Shown one piece after another: positions 44,727-56,050 of a stretch of DNA of 64,000 nucleotides. Source of the DNA: Bryum argenteum. Lineage: Eukaryota; Streptophyta; Bryopsida; Bryales; Bryaceae. Under the pieces are notes generated by a model. It saw only the letters and a program-made list of their open reading frames with translations, did no database searches and had not been told where the DNA came from. The DNA lies in contig CM073327.1 in assembly GCA_037043015.1 (NCBI GenBank), positions 13,932,727 through 13,996,726 on the forward strand, in the 5' to 3' direction. Made by a program: the position numbers and the translations under genes. Position 1 is the stretch's first letter. Each line of letters begins with the position of its first letter.

Positions 44727-47700
44727 AGTCTGGATGCAGCTTGTCGGGTTCCATTCAACTTCCTTGATCAGCAGGGTGAGTGGTCGGGTTGATCGGCTTG
44801 CTTGCCCCTGCGGTGGCCCCTCGAACGCCTTGACGATGAAGTACGAGTGCTGAGCCTGCTCATTCATTTCTTGGAGAAGCTCGTGGAGGTGGCCGTGGTC
44901 AGGGAATGGCGATGAAGCGGGAGCTGAGCCAGCCCCCCGCTGTCGATGCTCATCACCCCCGAGCTCTTGGTGATGGAATTGTGGGGTGCTGGATTCGTGA
45001 TTTTTCGAAATGGCCGGACTAGTGTCGGACTTGCGTCGGACGCAAGTCCGACACTAGTCCGACCATATCTTGTTTTTTTTTCAACTTTGTGCGCTTTCTA
45101 TCTTGCTAAAGTCCGGATGCGCTTGTCGGGTTCGATTCCCCTTCCTTGATCGCGGGGTGAGTGGTCGGGTTGATCGGCTTGCTTGCCTCTACGGTGGCCC
45201 CTCGAACGCCTTGGCGATGAAGCACGAGCGCCGAGCCTGCTCATTCATCTCTTATGGAAGCTCGTGGAGGTGGCCGTGGTGAGGAATGGCGATGAAGCGG
45301 CGGTGAGCCAGCCCAGCGGCCATCGATGCTCATCACCCCGAGCTCTTGGTGATGGAATTGTAGGGTCTTGGATTCGTGATTTTTTCGAAATGGCGGACTA
45401 GTGTCGATTTGCGTCGACGCAAGTCCGACACTAGTCCGACCATATCTTGTTTTTTTTTCAACTTTGTGCGCTTTCTATCTTGCTAAAGTCCGGATGCGCT
45501 TTGTCGGGTTCGATTCCCCTTCCTTGATCGGCCAGGTGAGTGGTCGGGTTGATCGGCTTGCTTGCCTCTACGGTGGCCCCTCGAACGCCTTGGCGAAGAA
45601 GCACGAGTCTTGAGCCCGCTCATTCATCCGTTGGGAAGCTCGTGGAGGTGGCCGTGGTCGGGAATGGCGATGAAGGGGGAGCCGAGCCACCCCCATTGCC
45701 GATGCTCATCACCCCGAGCTCTTGGTTATGGAATTGTGGGGTCTTTGGATTCCCGATTTTCAAAATGGCGGACTAGTGTCGGACTTGCGTCGACGCAAGT
45801 CCGACACTAGTCCGACCATATCTTGTTTTTTTTTCAACTTTGTGCGCTTTCTATCTTGCTAAAGTCCGGATGCGACTTGTCGGGTTCAATTCCCCTTCCT
45901 TGATCGGCGGGGTGAGTGGTCGGGTTGATCGGCTTGCTTGCCTCTACGGTGGCCCCCCTCGAACGCCTTGGCAATGAAGCACGAGTCTTGAGCCTGCTCA
46001 TTCATCTGTTGGGGAAGCTCGTGGAGGTGGCCGTGGTCGGGAATGGCGATGAAGGGGAGCCGAGCCACCCCCATTGTCGATGCTCATCACCCCGAGCTCT
46101 TGGTGATGGAATTGTGGGGTCTTTGGATTCGTGATTTTTCGAAATGGCGGACTAGTGTCGGACTTGCGTCGACGCAAGTCCGACACTAGTCCGACCATAT
46201 CTTGTTTTTTTTTCAATTTTGTGCGCTTTCTATCTTGCTAAAGTCCGGATGCGACTTTGTCGGGTTCGATTCCCCTTCCTTGATCGGCAGGTGAGTGGTC
46301 GGGTTGATCGGCTTGCTTGCCTCTACGGTGGCCCCTCGAACGCCTTGGCGATGAAGTACGAGTCTTGAGCCTGCTCATTCATTTCTTGAGAAGCTCGTGG
46401 AGGTGGCCGTGGTGAGGGAATGGCGATGAAGCGGGAGCCGAGCCACCCCATTGTCGATGCTCATCACCGCCGAGCTCTTGGTGATGGAATTGTGGGGTCT
46501 TTGGATTCGTGATTTTTCGAAATGGCGGACTAGTGTCGGACTTGCGTCGACGCAAGTCCGACACTAGTCCGACCATATCTTGTTTTTTTTTCAACTTTGT
46601 GCGCTTTCTATCTTGCTAAAGTCCGGATGCGGCTTGTCGGGTTCGATTCCCCTTCCTTGATCGGCGGGGTGAGTGGTCGGGTTGATCGGCTTGCTTGCCT
46701 CGCGGTGGCCCCTCGAACGCCTTTGCGATGAAGTACGAGTCTTTGAGCCCGCTCATTCATTTCTTGGAGAAGCTCGTGGAGGTGGCCGTGGTGAGGGAAT
46801 GGCGATGAAGCGGGAGGCCGAGCCACCCCCATTGTCGATGCTCATCACCGCCGAGCTCTTGGTGATGGAATTGTGGGGTCTTTGGATTCGTGATTTTTTC
46901 GAATGGCGGACTAGTGTCGGACTTGCGTCGACGCAAGTCCGACACTAGTCCGACCATATCTTGTTTTTTTTTCAACTTTGTGCGCTTTCTATCTTGCTAA
47001 AGTCCGGATGCGGCTTGTCGGGTTCGATTCCCCTTCCTTGATCGCGGGGTGAGTGGTCGGGTTGATCGGCTTGCTTGCCTCTGCGGTGGCCCCTCGAACG
47101 CCTTTGCGATGAAGTACGAGTCTTGAGCCCGCTCATTCATTTCTTGAGAAGCTCGTGGAGGTGGCCGTGGTGAGGAATGGCGATGAAGCGGGAGCCGAGC
47201 CACCCCATTGTCGATGCTCATCACCCCGAGCTCTTGGTGATGGAATTGTGGGGTCTTTGGATTCGTGATTTTTCGAAATGGCGGACTAGTGTCGACTTGC
47301 GTCGACGCAAGTCCGACACTAGTCCGACCATATCTTGTTTTTTTTTTTTCAATTTTGTGCGCTTTCTATCTTGCTAAAAGTCCGGATGCGACTTGTCGGG
47401 TTCGATTCCCCTTCCTTGATCGCCAGGGGTGAGGGTCGGGTTGATCGGCTTGCTTGCCTCTCGCGGTGGCCCCTCGAACGCCTTGGCGATGAAGCACGAG
47501 TGCCGAGCCGACTCATTCATTTCTTGGAGAAGCTCGTGGAGGTGGCCGTGGTCGGGGAATGGCGATGAAGCGGAGAGCCGAGCCACCCCATTGCCGATGC
47601 TCATCACCCCGAGCTCTTGGTGATGGAATTGTGGGGTCTTTGGATTCGTGATTTTTGAAATGGCGGACTAGTGTCGGACTTGCGTCGACGCAAGTCCGAC

Positions 47701-48717
47701 ACTAGTCCGACCATATCTTGTTTTTTCAATTTTGTGCGCTTTCTATCTTGCTAAAGTCCGGATGCGACTTGTCGGGTTCGATTCCCCTTCCTTGATCGCC
47801 AGGGTGAGTGGTCGGGTTGATCGGCTTGCTTGCCTCTACGGTGGCCCCTCGAACGCCTTGGCAATGAAGCACGAGTCTTGAGCCCGCTCATTCATCCGTT
47901 GGGGAAGCTCGTGGAGGTGGCCGTGGTGAGGGAATCGCGATGAAGGGGGAGGCCGAGCCACCCCATTGCGATGCTCATCACCGCCGAGCTCTTGGTGATG
48001 GAATTGTGGGGTGCTAGATTCGTGATTTTTTCGAAATGGCGGACTAGTGTCGACTTGCGTCGACGCAAGTCCGACACTAGTCCGACCATATCTTGTTTTT
48101 TTTTCAACTTTGTGCGCTTTCTATCTTGCTAAAGTCCGGATGCGGCTTGTCGGGTTGATTCCCCTTCCTTGATCGCCAGGGGTGAGTGGTCGGGTTGATC
48201 GGCTTGCTTGCCTCTACGGTGGCCCCTCGAACGCCTTGGCGATGAAGCACGAGTCCGAGCCCGCTCATTCATCTGTTGGGAAGCTCGTGGAGGTGGCCGT
48301 GGTCGGGGAATGGCGATGAAGCGGCAATGAGCCACCCCATTGTCGATGCTCATCACCCCCGAGCTCTTGGTGATGGAATTGTGGGTCTTTGGATTCCGAT
48401 TTTTCGAAATGGCGGACTAGTGTCGGACTTGCGTCGACGCAAGTCCGACACTAGTCCGACCATATCTTGTTTTTTTTTCAACTTTGTGCGCTTTGTCTTG
48501 CTAAAAGTCCGGATGCGGCTTGTCGGGTTTGATTCCCCTTCCTTGATCAGCAGGGTGAGTGGTCGGGTTGATCGGCTTGCTTGCCTCTGCGGTGGCCCCT
48601 CGAACGCCTTGGCGATGAAGCACGAGTGCTGAGCCTGCTCATTCATCTGTTGGGGAAGCTCGTGGAGGTGGCCGTGGTGAGGGAATGGCGATGAAGCGGG
48701 AGCTGAGCCAGCCCGAT
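44727..48717 (+). repeat. 380-bp palindromic satellite array, block 2 (about 10 units)
   Basis: Ten units with palindrome centres near 45,034, 45,414, 45,790, 46,169, 46,548, 46,928, 47,301, 47,687, 48,061 and 48,435, in the same orientation as block 1. It restarts only 25 bp of unit sequence after the point where block 1 stops, so the two blocks were one array of about 20 units before the interruption. Ends at CTGAGCCAGCCC. Confidence 0.95.
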
Positions 48718-48937
48718 GCAGTCAACTGAGTTCTTAATATTGCTGGCATTGGGGTTGGATTCGGGTTGGATGTGTTGATGTTTGCTTTTAGTCTGAAATG
48801 TTGAAGAGTGCCTCGCTCGAATCTCCCATGGATGATGCGGGATTGTGGATCCTTGAGATCATCTATGCGTACTTGAACATTCTAATATGATTTTCTTATC
48901 TGATTTTACGTTATTATTCTTTTCGTTCGTATTGCAG

Positions 48938-49258
48938 GACCCTCATAAGCGCTCACGTGCTGTGGAAGAAGAAGAATCGGATGCGGATAGCGATCTATCC
49001 GCTTTGAGAGTCCATGTCCAAGCTTACGTCGAGTCCCGTAGATTAGCAATACCATTGTCCGCCGTTCCTGAGACTCCCTCTCCTACAACTCCTGTCCGTC
49101 GTACTTTTCATGACGACGTTGATCGGGTTGCACAAGGGAATTGCACAAAATCAACTAATTATGCAAAGGCAAAGGCTCGTCGATTACAAGCGATAGCATT
49201 GGCTAGAATTGAACCACGTCGTTCACCACGACTTTCAACCAAAACTACGTCCAAGTGA
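48938..49258 (+). CDS. exon of unknown basic/acidic protein upstream of the ParB-like gene
   Basis: Follows an acceptor-like cgtattgcag and reads DPHKRSRAVEEEESDADSDL, then further hydrophilic sequence ending ARIEPRRSPRLSTKTTSK and a stop at 49,256. Acidic then basic; no domain. It could be the 5' exon of the gene at 49,399 through a weak internal donor, but the simple GT just before the stop does not keep phase, so a separate or alternatively spliced product is possible. Confidence 0.4.
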   Translation, partial: DPHKRSRAVEEEESDADSDLSALRVHVQAYVESRRLAIPLSAVPETPSPTTPVRRTFHDDVDRVAQGNCTKSTNYAKAKARRLQAIALARIEPRRSPRLSTKTTSK

Positions 49259-49398
49259 ATGAATGCTTAGAGTTCATGAAATACATGCGACCCTTTTTAG
49301 TATGAGACTAATATATAAATCTAATGATATTTTATCTTCATTTTCATAATTACTTATTGCCCTATGTGCATTGTTGCACTTGTTTTTTGGATTGTCAG

Positions 49399-52300
49399 AT
49401 GATAGCATGTGAAGTGCTTGCCCTTCAAGATGGACTAGACGATTCCCTCACTCCAAACAAAATACCCATTTCTGCGCCCAATTCTGATGGTGAGAATCTT
49501 GGTGATGACACGATTCAGACATTACAACAAAATGTTGAAGGTGAAGGCAATGCTGTTTCAACTGACATCCATCTCGACACTGAAGATCTCCATCTACCGA
49601 GTGAAGACCATGACGGACTCCAATCTATCTCGGATGATGAAGAAACTACACTGCCTGGAGGTGTGAATGTTGGGATCATTCACATGCCTCAACATTTGCA
49701 GAACAAGGACCCTGACTGGAGTGCGAACGAGATGCGCATGCTTCACAAGAGTGATTCGATTGCGATCATCAACAGGTTACGCTACAAACCCGTTAAGAAG
49801 TCTCGTATGCTAATTCCACTTTGCCGCCTCGTTTGTTATCCGAAGGTTCGCCCGATCTCAGAACAAGACATCAGAAAACTCGAGAATGAGTTCAACAAAG
49901 GATACCGCGAAGGCGATCGGGTGATGTACGTGTCTCCCTTCGACAGGAAAGGCCGAGAGAAAATGGTTGACACTCAAGATGAACTTTGGAAGAACCCGCT
50001 TTGGGCAGCCGCGAATGAAGAGTTCGAGAGTACGTTGCGGTCTGATCCTGATCTCTGTAACCTTAGCGACAAGTATTTTTATGTCTACGAAGGTAACCAC
50101 CGTGTTACAGCCTGGATGCGCCATATCGAGAGGTATCACAAGAATGATCCCTCATGGTACATTTCGGTTGATTGCATCGTTCTCGATGCCCGTGGAGAGA
50201 GCAATCTCCTCCTCGATGCTATGAACGACATTAACTGGTAAGTGAATGTCGCATTTAGAAAAAATAATTTATTTTGTGATTTTATCATATACAACTTTTC
50301 TCAATTTTCATTCTCTGTTGTAGGTCCACTGAACATGATCACGTCGAAGACAGTTTGTGTGCGAAACTCCAGCGCATAAGAAAGTTCGGGAAGTTAAAAC
50401 TCGAGGATTTCAAGGACCTTATTTCCCCTGAAGATTACAGGATCTGTAAGAACGCCAAAGCAAAAAAGGAGACGTGGTATCCTATCACAATAGACGTTTT
50501 TGTAAAATTCCTATACGCGGTACGTTCATTTCATATGTGCTCGTCTCTTTTTCTTTAAATTTATTTAAAACAAATTCTGATTTCTGTTTCGGTTGTTATG
50601 TAGAGGAGGTTAGCAAAAAAATCCGACGATGCTGAAGCTACCTACTACGCCACGGTTCCAAAAGATAAACAAACTGGACCGGGAGTATGGAGTGCCATGG
50701 ATAACGCAATCAAGGCTGAAATCAAATTAATACGTGGCAAGAATTTCGACAAAATGGTCGCTGTGGCCAATATCAATCTCGGGAAAGTTTTTGCAAGAGA
50801 GGTATTGTTGGCTGGGTTCTTCGATTACTAACACTAAAACTGTACCAACGTTCTACTGCTCTAATCAAAACCGTGATTCTGTTGTACAGATTAATTCTCA
50901 TTACAGCCAGAACCTGAAACCCGATATGACAATCGATCGCTTACAAATGGTGGCCACTACCAATGTTCACTTCGATCACAAGGGAAAGTGGCTCCAATGG
51001 TGGAACTCATCAGACGAAGTTCGACGATCATTTCGCTTTCCAGAAGATCGTCCTATGAAAGATAAAGCTTTGGTTGCATTTCTACATCGTGCTTCTCTTT
51101 GGGCACATGTAACTTGCATTTTCGTTCCGTGATGACAGAATTTGAGTTCATATGTTATTTGAAATACTAACATGTTTCCTGTATTCTCAGCTTGAGCAAT
51201 CACTAGAAAGTGAATTGCAGAATTTAGTGGACAACGAGAACCTCAACATTGAGTGGTCTAGTGTTGTCCTAAAGCCAGCTGCGTACGTCGAGAAGTGGAG
51301 GTTACTCTTATGGGAGAAGGCATTCGGAAACTACCTCGATTCAAATGCCAGTCCGAAGTTCATTAAAGGCTCGGATCTTCGTAAAATTACTGGAGGCAAA
51401 GCTACAATTAAGCGGCTTATATTTCGGTGCGTATTCCTTATTTTATAAAATATTATAGAAAATGTTTCAACGTTTTCTATTTTCCCTATCTAACTTGTTT
51501 ACTTTCTTGTAGGTACTTAAAGCAAGAGCTCGTTGCTAAAGGAGCATTGCCTTCGTTCTCGATTCCCATGGAGTTCGAGGACGTTGCAGTGATGAATGAT
51601 CCCCGCAGCTTTTTCTCCTCAGCCCAACAAGAGCGGTTTACTAACTCCCAATTGACGACCGGTGGTTGGTTTCTTGAGTGCGACGACAACTACGTCCACA
51701 AGGAGGAGAAGCATCTTCTTCGAAATCTGGCTACAAACCCAGCTGACTCAACACCGATGGAGATTGACGACGATGACGATGACGACTTGTCCATTTTACC
51801 AGATGCACCAGATCCAATCTCCTCTCCTTCGTCACCAGTTGCAGTGCCCAAGTCTCATGCAACCAGGAAGCGACGCAATGCTGTTGCGGAACCTGTAGTC
51901 GATCTCGAGCAAGAATCCGAAGAAACTGCTCCCCTCCCAGATGACATTGCAGGGCCAGAAGATGCTGATCTGACTCAGGCTTCAGAGGGAGTGACAAACA
52001 ATGCAAATCGACGCAATGCAAGACTGACTCAGCTTTCTACAGGTGGACTTACGAATGCAGGGTCCCCTCCTCAATCGTTCACCGTGGACCACAACTCACA
52101 GCAGTCTCCGCGTCGCATCAGCCAGCCATTGTTTCCGAAACGCCCTCTTCCGAAACCCAATCACATTGGTAGCAGCTCATCGTCAAAAATTTCGGTGACT
52201 CTGCCAATGTATCTCGAGAAGGGCAACATTGGAGACTTGGTTCATCAGTCGTCGAAGACTGCAAAATGGGATTCGCAAATCCTCGATATCGTTGAGCACA

Positions 52301-53699
52301 TCAAGAAGGTATTGTTTCATACATTTGTCATTTATATTTTCCATATGTAAGTTGAGTACTTGTGAATCTATTAGCCAGTATCTAAATTTTCACTTCTATC
52401 TCAGATTGGCAAAGACCGTAAGTACCCGTGTTCAGCGATGGAGAATGAACCCAAGCATCCAGGAATTGATCTCATTTTTGCAGATGCTCCCGAAAATTTG
52501 CCTGTTCCGGTGTGTCTCCAACAAAATTCCATCCTGGAATCGGCGTGACAAAACCTACTTTGAGAGCCTCTTCGTGTTTGCCGCTTATCATTTGACGGAC
52601 GTTGGAGCCATACTTGATGCATCCAAAATGTCGTAGAATCGAGCGTACTCGATTCTCGAGTCCGCAACATATAGTTTTCGTCTGGTTCGAGACTGGTGGG
52701 GATATAATCCCCTTCCTATGGCCTCTACCTTACCCAAACCGAAAGAGGTACGTAACAGATTCCAATTTTAAATTTCACGATTCATGATCATTTCCGACTA
52801 TGCTTCTATGTTAACGTATTTTTACTTGTGTTTTGCAGACTCACTGCTTCCACATCAAAGTCTATGTTCGTAAAGAGTATGTTTCGAAGTTCCGGACTCG
52901 GCAAGTGGCACACGATACGGGGTGTGGCAATCGTGCACGATGAGGAAGACCACCTCTCAGAACTGCGCAGAGAAAGAAACATTACGTTATCGTCCGGACG
53001 GTACGCCGTGGCGTGGCTCACGAGAGAAGGACCCCTCCTTCATTCAGTGTTTCGTCGATTGTCTCACGGATGACGGAGGTATAGTCTTCGATTGGAGCGC
53101 TAGTACAGGTAATGTTTCCGTAAACACTACATTCGAGTTCGTTTATACACACTTCGCTTTTCTAACGTGGGCTTCTGTATTTGTAGGTGCATCTGTCATT
53201 GCTTGCGCGCGCTCCAACCGACACCTCATCGCCATGGAACCTGACGAAGAAATCTTTGATGGTGTGCTAGCTGATTACAAGAATGGTCCTCCCGGTGATG
53301 AAGAAAGTGGAGAATCTGCCCCTCCCGCGGATTATGACTCTGACAAACCGGTCGTGAAGAAGCCACGAAAGTTCATTGGTGCGTAATTCCCTCTTGTATT
53401 CTTTTTCTCGATTTTTTATTTAGCACTTACAAATCTGTTGGACTGACTTTCTTTGCAATTTTAGGATCGCAGGTCTGAAGGAGCGATTGACTCGCAACGC
53501 TCATCTCTACAAGAGCCCTCCATCAAAATTCACCCTACCATCGTACGCTAAGCGACTTGCTGAAGAGTTTGTTCAAGCTCCATCTCCCATTCTCTCTGAC
53601 ACTCCACGTCGACGTTATAGCAATAGTGTGCTTAAGTTTATAGACTTTGAGGCTGATCAGTGTGATCAGCACTTTAATGGTTCAACACCTTCTGCCTAG
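49399..53699 (+). CDS. ParB-like domain fused to degenerate N6-adenine DNA methyltransferase-like domain
   Basis: Exons by phase: 49,399-50,237; 50,324-50,519; 50,604-50,801; 50,890-51,108; 51,191-51,426; 51,513-52,308; 52,405-52,747; 52,839-53,108; 53,187-53,378; 53,473-53,699. The first exon ends with a ParB/sulfiredoxin-like segment: RPISEQDIRKLENEF, then YFYVYEGNHRVTAWMRHIER (compare the DGNHR motif), then YISVDCIVLD. Middle exons are helical, then acidic and disordered (MEIDDDDDDDL). Late exons have DLIFADAPENLP where beta-class methyltransferases have DPPY, and GGIVFDWSASTGASVIACAR then HLIAMEPDEEIFDGVL where they have the FxGxG SAM site. The order (motif IV before I) is that of the beta class. 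The DPPY aromatic is missing and the frame changes within the exons at 52,405-53,108, so catalysis is doubtful. ParB-methyltransferase fusions are known from phages and bacteria. Confidence 0.65.
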
Positions 53700-54499
53700 A
53701 GTGTGATTTGTTTTCTGATAGGTACTGGACATGGTACTAGAGTATTCGTTTACCTCGATCTATTACTGCTATAGCATGTATTTGTGTTTTTCAATATATA
53801 TGGTTTTATATATTTATTTATTGTGATTATCATTTATAGCTTAAGCTACACTAAGTGTTTCAAGTATTACTTTAAGTATCTCACTACAATGTAATCTAAA
53901 GCCATGCTTGCCTGTAATGAAGACGTCAGCCCTAATTTTGATGTAACTTCTTAAACTCCAATTTCGGTGCACCGGTGTATGTAAATGCTTAAGTTCTAAC
54001 CTAAATGCAGACTAAAAGTTTGAGAAGGTCTTTTTTTATTTTCATTGGAGTGATTGAATTTTGCCAATGTTGGTAGGGGCTATAGTCCAGTATTTGTATA
54101 GCTCAGGATAGCTGATTTAAGACGCAGTGCAACGCTCAAACGAGGCCGAGGAGAATCGAACTCGGGCCACTACAATGCCACGTGAATGTCTTTTCGTACA
54201 CCTTACAAGGAGACACGGGAAGACGACGTGTAGTGATAATTTTCAGATAATATATGCCGAAGCATTTACATATAATTCTAACAAGTGCAATACGCAATTG
54301 ATGACGTCAGCCCTAATTAGTCTCTAAAGCTTACTGTCGATAAATTAAACTTATTGATTACCTAAATGGATCATCCCAAATTTCGGTTTATATTTTGGAT
54401 ATGATTTGAATTGTGTTGGTTACACATGATGATGCTAGTCCATAATTCAATTAACTTTTATTTAAACTTACAAGTGTGGATAATTTTGAAATATTGTAT
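53700..54499. other. spacer between ParB-like gene and right terminal repeat
   Basis: AT-rich; no gene. A short GC-richer patch at 54,120-54,240 includes the complement of GAGTTCGATTCTC, a tRNA T-arm-like word, without a full tRNA fold. Confidence 0.5.
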
Positions 54500-54678
54500 G
54501 ACCTATGTCCACGGTTTTGGGTACTTTTATGCCTAAAAATGACCATTTCAAAAATTCTAAACCACCCATTCCACGGTAATAGGGCCATTAACTTTAAATT
54601 TTTTTTTTCCTTACCGCTCAAACTTTACCGCTCACCGCTCACCGCTCACCGCTCAACGCTCACACCGGTGGTTTCCCC
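54500..54678 (-). repeat. right terminal inverted repeat
   Basis: Complement of the left end: ACCGCTCACCGCTCACCGCT and neighbours at 54,625-54,664, with TCCACGGTAATAGG at 54,571 and TCCACGG at 54,509. One or two more 7-bp units than the left end. Confidence 0.8.
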
Positions 54679-54688
54679 GTGACCGGAC
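54679..54688. repeat. target-site duplication, right
   Basis: GTGACCGGAC, direct copy of 18,321-18,330. Confidence 0.85.
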
Positions 54689-55010
54689 CTTGGAAAAATG
54701 GAGAAAAAAATAGAAAAGAGGGGAGGGAAAATAACTTTAAATATACTGTTAGCTGATAGGGACCCTATGAAAATGATGCAATCATCAAAAAATTTATAGA
54801 GAATACGGATCTGTAGGCTAGGTTTTCCTTCCAAGTATTCAAAATCATTGAAAGATTGAAAATTAGGAAATGAATAGATAATAAGAGGGATGGGGTGATT
54901 TCAGCACTTGCACTGTCTAATTAGAACCCTATAAAAATTATGGAATCATTAAAAAAATCATAGGAGAATTGCATCAATATGTCATCATTTGTGCAAAGAG
55001 TTATAATTAT
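54689..55010. repeat. 164-bp tandem repeat interrupted by the transposon
   Basis: Units start at GACCCTATGAAAAT (54,761) and AACCCTATAAAAATTATGG (54,925), 164 bp apart; the first unit is split and starts at 18,239. Later parts of the units also agree (AATAGAAAAGAGGGGAGGG near 54,708 against AATAGATAATAAGAGGGATG near 54,874). Confidence 0.8.
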
Positions 55011-56050
55011 CATAAACTTTTAAATTTCTCAAAATGATGATCTTTTAATTTCTCTGAACTATGGTTACTTCCATATACTAAATTATAAATATTTAATTTA
55101 CTTGGTTTCATACAAATATTTGATTTTTCTATAATACACAAGTATTTAATGTTTTTAAACACACGTATAACTAATGCATATATATAGATAGATAGTTTGA
55201 CAACAAATACTACATTATAAATATTATATCATTTATCCGCTACGTTTTTACAATTTCAAATTATTTTCATAATTTGGTAAGTTTGAACTAAACTCAAAGT
55301 AGCTTTATCATTTCAAATTCTTTTGTCAATTTCTCGACGCAAATTACATTTAGATTCTCCTTATTGTTTCAAGGTTATGCAGTAACAAAAGTTGGGCTAC
55401 ATTTGGATGCAATTATGAGATGTGTTTTTTAAACATGTGAGGGATGGGAGTCTTTTTTAAATTATCGTTAAGCTACATTTCTAAGCTTTTGTATTTCAAA
55501 GTAAATAAGAGAGGGGGGGGTTGGGGTGTGGTAGCTCAAATTTTAAATAATAGGGGGAATTAGGAATTTCATATTTGGTGGCACAAAGTTTGAATAAGAG
55601 GGGAATTTATAGTGGGAAGATTTGCATCCCCCCTCTCCTTGAATCTCCCCCACCTTCTCCACCTTCTCCACCTTCTCCACCTACTCCATGGGTGACCCGC
55701 CGTGCCATGGAGAATCCACCCTAGGAATCCGCCTTTCCATGGGAAACCCCCTTAGAAACCCCTCTAACCCCCTTGTGTTAGACATCTGCCCTGCCTCCTG
55801 GCGCACCTGCCCTATAGAACTCGCTCTTTCACGAGGATCCCGCCCTACTCTGAGAGACCCGCCCTAACCCTCCCAACAGCCTTCACAAGAGGTTTCTCAA
55901 GGCTTTCCTCATCTCCCTCGCTGTTCTCCTTCTTTGAAGTAGGGTTGGGTATTTTTGGAGTGGGCAAATCCAAATATTTTTCCACAAACCATATGACAGA
56001 CAATTGTATATTTTAACTTATAGAGACAAACAAAAATATAAAAAGCTAAA
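55011..56050. other. AT-rich spacer with CCTTCTCCA repeat
   Basis: No gene. A 9-bp repeat (CACCTTCTC-type, four copies) at 55,648-55,682 is followed by a CCCGCC-rich tract to 55,880. Confidence 0.5.

Larger units (their letters stand above)
18331..54678. mobile_element. giant MULE-like DNA transposon, 36.3 kb with cargo genes
   Basis: The ends are inverted repeats. GTGTGAGCGTTGAGCGG plus further TGAGCGG units occurs at 18,344-18,376, and its complement at 54,625-54,664; weaker similarity (TACCGTGGA and CCGTGGA blocks) continues inward to about 18,540 and 54,505. GTGACCGGAC directly repeats on both sides. The flanking DNA carries a tandem repeat with units starting GACCCTA at 18,239 and 54,761 and a variant at 54,925. 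With the element and one duplication removed, the first spacing is 164 bp, the same as the second, so 36.3 kb entered as one unit. The transposase (18,797-22,634) is of MULE type. Known MULEs are usually a few to about 20 kb; this one is unusually large and carries several multi-exon genes, a satellite and nested insertions. Confidence 0.85.

Noticed and set aside
37561-48717. Many open frames of 60-125 codons across the satellite (for example the peptide MKKKQDMVGLVSDLRRRKSD)
   Set aside because: They repeat once per 380-bp unit, shift frame between units through indels and are interrupted irregularly. They are products of the tandem repeat, not a conserved gene family.
37561-48717. CRISPR-like array
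   Set aside because: Units are about 380 bp and fully repetitive without unique spacers; this is eukaryotic satellite DNA.
54120-54240. tRNA-like segment (complement of GAGTTCGATTCTC)
   Set aside because: Only the T-arm-like word fits; no acceptor, D or anticodon arms could be paired convincingly.
18331-54678. Giant-virus insertion or Polinton-like element
   Set aside because: No capsid, packaging ATPase, protease or DNA polymerase is seen, the genes have plant-style introns, and the ends and transposase are MULE type.
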